Part shown: positions 60,976-64,000 of the stretch, in pieces
Numbering within the stretch: the first letter of the stretch is position 1
Layout: each line of letters begins with the position of its first letter
Assembly (NCBI RefSeq): GCF_005239225.2
Contig: NC_133297.1
Location: 1 to 64,000, forward strand
Reading direction: 5' to 3'
Length of the DNA: 64,000 nt
Source: Populus alba
Lineage: Eukaryota > Streptophyta > Magnoliopsida > Malpighiales > Salicaceae
The notes under the pieces: model-generated
Databases searched by the model: none
Seen by the model: the letters and a program-made list of their open reading frames with translations, nothing else
What the model was told of the DNA's origin: nothing
Made by a program: the position numbers and the translations under genes

Positions 60976-63900
60976 TTAAGAAACCGTCCTCCCATAGCAC
61001 AAACACGCAAGATAGAGGTTCTTGGCCCACTTTTCCTGTACATTAAAATAAAAACTCGGGTGTGATACTGTCTAGTAATTCATTTACCATAACAAAAATC
61101 AATGATACAAATTTGTTATGCAAACAGTGTATATAAATTTCATACTGCTCACGTCAGCAGAGGCAGCAGTGACCAAAACTAACACCGGTCAGATATCAAA
61201 ACATGAGAGATGCACACACAAGCAAGAAATTGTTATGCAAACTTTCATTTCTAGAATTTGTCACAATACAAAATTGCATGCCACAAAAAAAAGAAGAATC
61301 ATGATGCAAAATTTTTTATAATAGCCAAGACACAATGATCATGCGGTGGAGGAACATCACAATTTTACAGCATTAGTGATGAGAAAATCAGTTTAGACTT
61401 GTTTGTTACTGCATAATGATTGTAGCAACCAGGAAGGAAGCTGCAGTCTGCTTCTGCAACAGAGGAGGATTCCAAGTATGTCTTCCATGATAGATATAAA
61501 GTACACACCCATATTCAGAGGATTGGAGAACATGGTCAACAGCTCCAAACAGCTCCACAATCAAACAGAATGTATTACCTTAACATGAGTGCTTGGAAAT
61601 AGAGATGTGCGTAAAGTTTCCTGGGTTTCATCTCCAGGTTTGCGCTTAGGGACACTCAAGATGAGAGCAGCTTGATCAAAGGTTGCAGCAGTTGATGTAA
61701 TTCTAAAGCCAGTATCCCATCTTCTGTGAATGCCCTCACTTGGATACAGAAAATCAAGCTCCACAACCTATTGAAGCCAGTGGCAAGTGAGACACAGAAC
61801 CCACTCGAGTCAGAAGCAAAGTTACATGCAAGAACCATTCAACTGTTGCCCAAGAAAACATAAACTTTTTATAAAATGATGATACATACAGAAATAAGGT
61901 TTAACTAGAACAATCTACAGAGAACCACAATTTTGCATCAAAATACTTGGGTTTAAAGAAATGGTCAAAGGTCAATCTATTTTAGTACTTTGGTTCTAAA
62001 TCAATGTCTGTTGGCATCCATAACCATCTAAATAGCATCTATCGAAGAAACACAATTTCTTAATCAATGTTAATTTCCAACTAAATCCGCAATATCACAA
62101 ATAGAAAGTGAAATCCAGAGGGCATGGCAAAATGGACTTTCAGGCTATGAGGTATTTAACTTAGAATCAACAGTTCAAGTTTAAACAGATTGTATATTTA
62201 TTTTTAAATCAAGCTTTCATTTGAATAGCAACAATTTTCAAAAAAAATAAAAAAGGAAAACCAAAAACTAAAATGTCCAAGGTGAATAGATCTCATTCAA
62301 ACCATGGAAAGTTTTGTTGAACTCTAAAAACTCATGGGCACACAAACATGCAAATTTGCGGGAATAGCAGTGGCTGCTGCTTTTTATATATTTGCAATGG
62401 ACATATCCTATGAGTAGATTTTAATTGTCGAGATCACAAGAAAAATCTGACCTGATCACTGAAGCCTGCATTGCGTGACATGACAACACCCCAGCGGGTT
62501 CCAGCAGTAGCCATTGAAGTCACATAAAACCCTTCTCTCCACTTCTTGTTTATCCACTTAAAGGGAAAAGAATCACTTACTTTGTAAGACTGTTGAGTGT
62601 ATTGAGTGCCTGCATAAATTAAAACATCACTTTGTTTTAGTTGCCAGAAGGAAATTTTGCTAAAAGTTGCACCCCAGCAACACCCAGACCATAGCAAGGC
62701 TCAGTTTCAAAGGCAACAACCATAGCTAAGTCATTGCGAACTGTTAAATTGTGGCCCAAAAACTAACAAAGGTTATGCAGTAATACACAGAACTTATGAG
62801 ATAAAGCAAACCAACCTTTGGACATCACCACGAGAGAGCTTCCATTGTTAGAACCAGCGATGGAACTGATGTAATAGTTCTTCTCCCATTGTTCCATTAT
62901 CCATTCCTATTATTTGGGATCAATTTTGATTATTGTTTCTATAAAAAATTACTTAAATGATTAGGAAAAGAAAACCTGAGTACAGTAACACATGCATATA
63001 TAACATATTTCCATGTAGTGTTTTAAGTTTATGTAGTTTACCTTGTGTAAGAAAAAAGGTGATAGTTCATAAACTTGGCTTGTAAAATTAGTTCCAGCAT
63101 CCATTATTAATGCCCAAAGATTGGAAGAAGATGCAACACAGCTTATAAGCAGACCATCAGCAATTCCTCTCTCCACATGTTGACCCAGCCTTCCATCAGC
63201 AACATTATAATGGTACCTATGTAAAGAACAGACATGTCATCAGGCCATGTCAAGGTCAGGAAACCACATTCAAAAGACAGAGGGTATCTCCTCAGAAGAT
63301 CTGTGCAGTGAAGAAAGGATGGCGCCCAGTATTCTCAGTGTCAAGTTTTTTAAGAACACAGGGGAGAGAGGGAGAGGGGGCAGAAGCCACAGGAGTGCTT
63401 CGCCCTTGCACCAATAGCTAAACAAGAGAGCACCAGATCTGAGACCAGGTGGCTGTATAGAGGACCATACAAAGTGTGAGACTCAATGGAGTTATAAAAG
63501 GATTGTTTAAACAGACAAATGAAATGTCGATCATTTTCTTCGTAACTTTGCTTGGTTAGGCTTGTAGCAGTCCTTTTAGGAAGCCACTTCACTGTTACAA
63601 AACCAAAACTCTTTATTTAAATACCCAGAGTTGCATGATTTCTCGTCGCCTCAAATTAATGAAGGGTAAATTAGCATAAAAAAAAACATTGCAATTTTTT
63701 AGAGGGAAAAGAAAGAGAAATAATGAATCAAAACATCGTACCTCTGTTTCATTGGTGGCTTAGCATTGTAAATAGAAATCCATTGCGTAGCAGGAACTCC
63801 AAGACGGACTTTCTTCTTAGGTTGCCCATCATCTTCTTCCTCCTCGATATTCAGCCTACCACGTTTTTGACCAACTTGACAAATGATCTGCAAAAGGATA

Positions 63901-64000
63901 TATAATTATTCACATAGTAAGAGAAGATAAAAGTATTACTTCCTCGTGGATTTGAGCTCTACCCCTACCTTTTGAGCACCTTCTGTGTTTATTGGTCTTA
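60976..64000 (-). CDS. HD16: Casein-kinase-1-like protein, HD16/MLK type (C-terminal part; 5' end outside window)
   Basis: Eight exons are visible on the minus strand: 63969-64000 (partial), 63742-63887, 63042-63216, 62816-62906, 62452-62609, 61579-61767 and 60976-61035, after which the protein ends CYGRTVS; that is seven within my reading plus those beyond the edge. The phases agree throughout. The readable part is the plant-specific tail behind the kinase domain: a basic stretch ([18 protein letters not shown]), then [83 protein letters not shown] and [10 protein letters not shown]. Related kinases (rice HD16/EL1, Arabidopsis MLKs) act in the nucleus on flowering, gibberellin and histone phosphorylation. 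The kinase domain lies beyond the right edge, so activity cannot be judged. Confidence 0.9.

Overview
The window is nuclear DNA of a dicot tree, most probably Populus or a close relative in the Salicaceae. The evidence is multi-exon genes with GT-AG introns, AT-rich intergenic DNA, LTR retrotransposons and hAT elements, and proteins that read like poplar orthologues. All calls come from reading the sequence and from remembered family features; no database was searched. Layout, left third (1-20 kb): this is a transposon-rich zone. Positions 1-5373 are the 3' end of a Tat-type Ty3/gypsy retrotransposon: a linker, an antisense coiled-coil ORF with its own TATA box, a 61-bp repeat block, about thirteen 56-bp tandem units, a polypurine tract and a 2.8-kb LTR. 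More Tat-related DNA follows to 6525. A block of about 4.5 kb then occurs twice, at 6526-11054 and 12880-17393. It holds the 5' part of a class III peroxidase gene whose exon 3 is split by a Ty1/copia element. Only the second copy is complete: the copia element (13916-19387) has both LTRs and a 5-bp target duplication, and the rest of the peroxidase follows it to 19925. The first copy is cut off inside pol and differs mainly by single-base homopolymer insertions, so it is either an unpolished assembly duplicate or a rearranged copy. A fragment of a different LTR (11055-12287) and the unique peroxidase promoter lie between the two copies. Middle (21-45 kb): an intact class III peroxidase (21084-22652, a tandem paralogue of the broken gene); formate-tetrahydrofolate ligase on the minus strand (27432-32166, five exons, one-carbon metabolism); tRNA-Ala(AGC) at 33081-33153; a GRIK/SnAK-type protein kinase (35006-39086, eleven exons, predicted activator of SnRK1); and a SINAT-type RING E3 ligase (43013-44451). 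Right (45-64 kb): a 1276-bp non-autonomous hAT element with a perfect 8-bp target duplication, the remains of a second hAT element with a transposase C-terminus, an intact manganese-type cation diffusion facilitator (MTP8/9/10 group, 51537-55097), a decayed MTP fragment behind it, and the 3' part of an HD16/MLK-type casein-kinase-1-like gene that runs off the right edge on the minus strand. One AT-rich repeat family appears three times (25.6, 53.0 and 58.4 kb). The genes do not form one pathway. The functional themes are apoplastic or vacuolar redox chemistry (tandem peroxidases), folate one-carbon flux, energy signalling, ubiquitin signalling and Mn transport. For all spliced genes listed as intact, the exon lengths I derived sum to whole codons, which supports the models.
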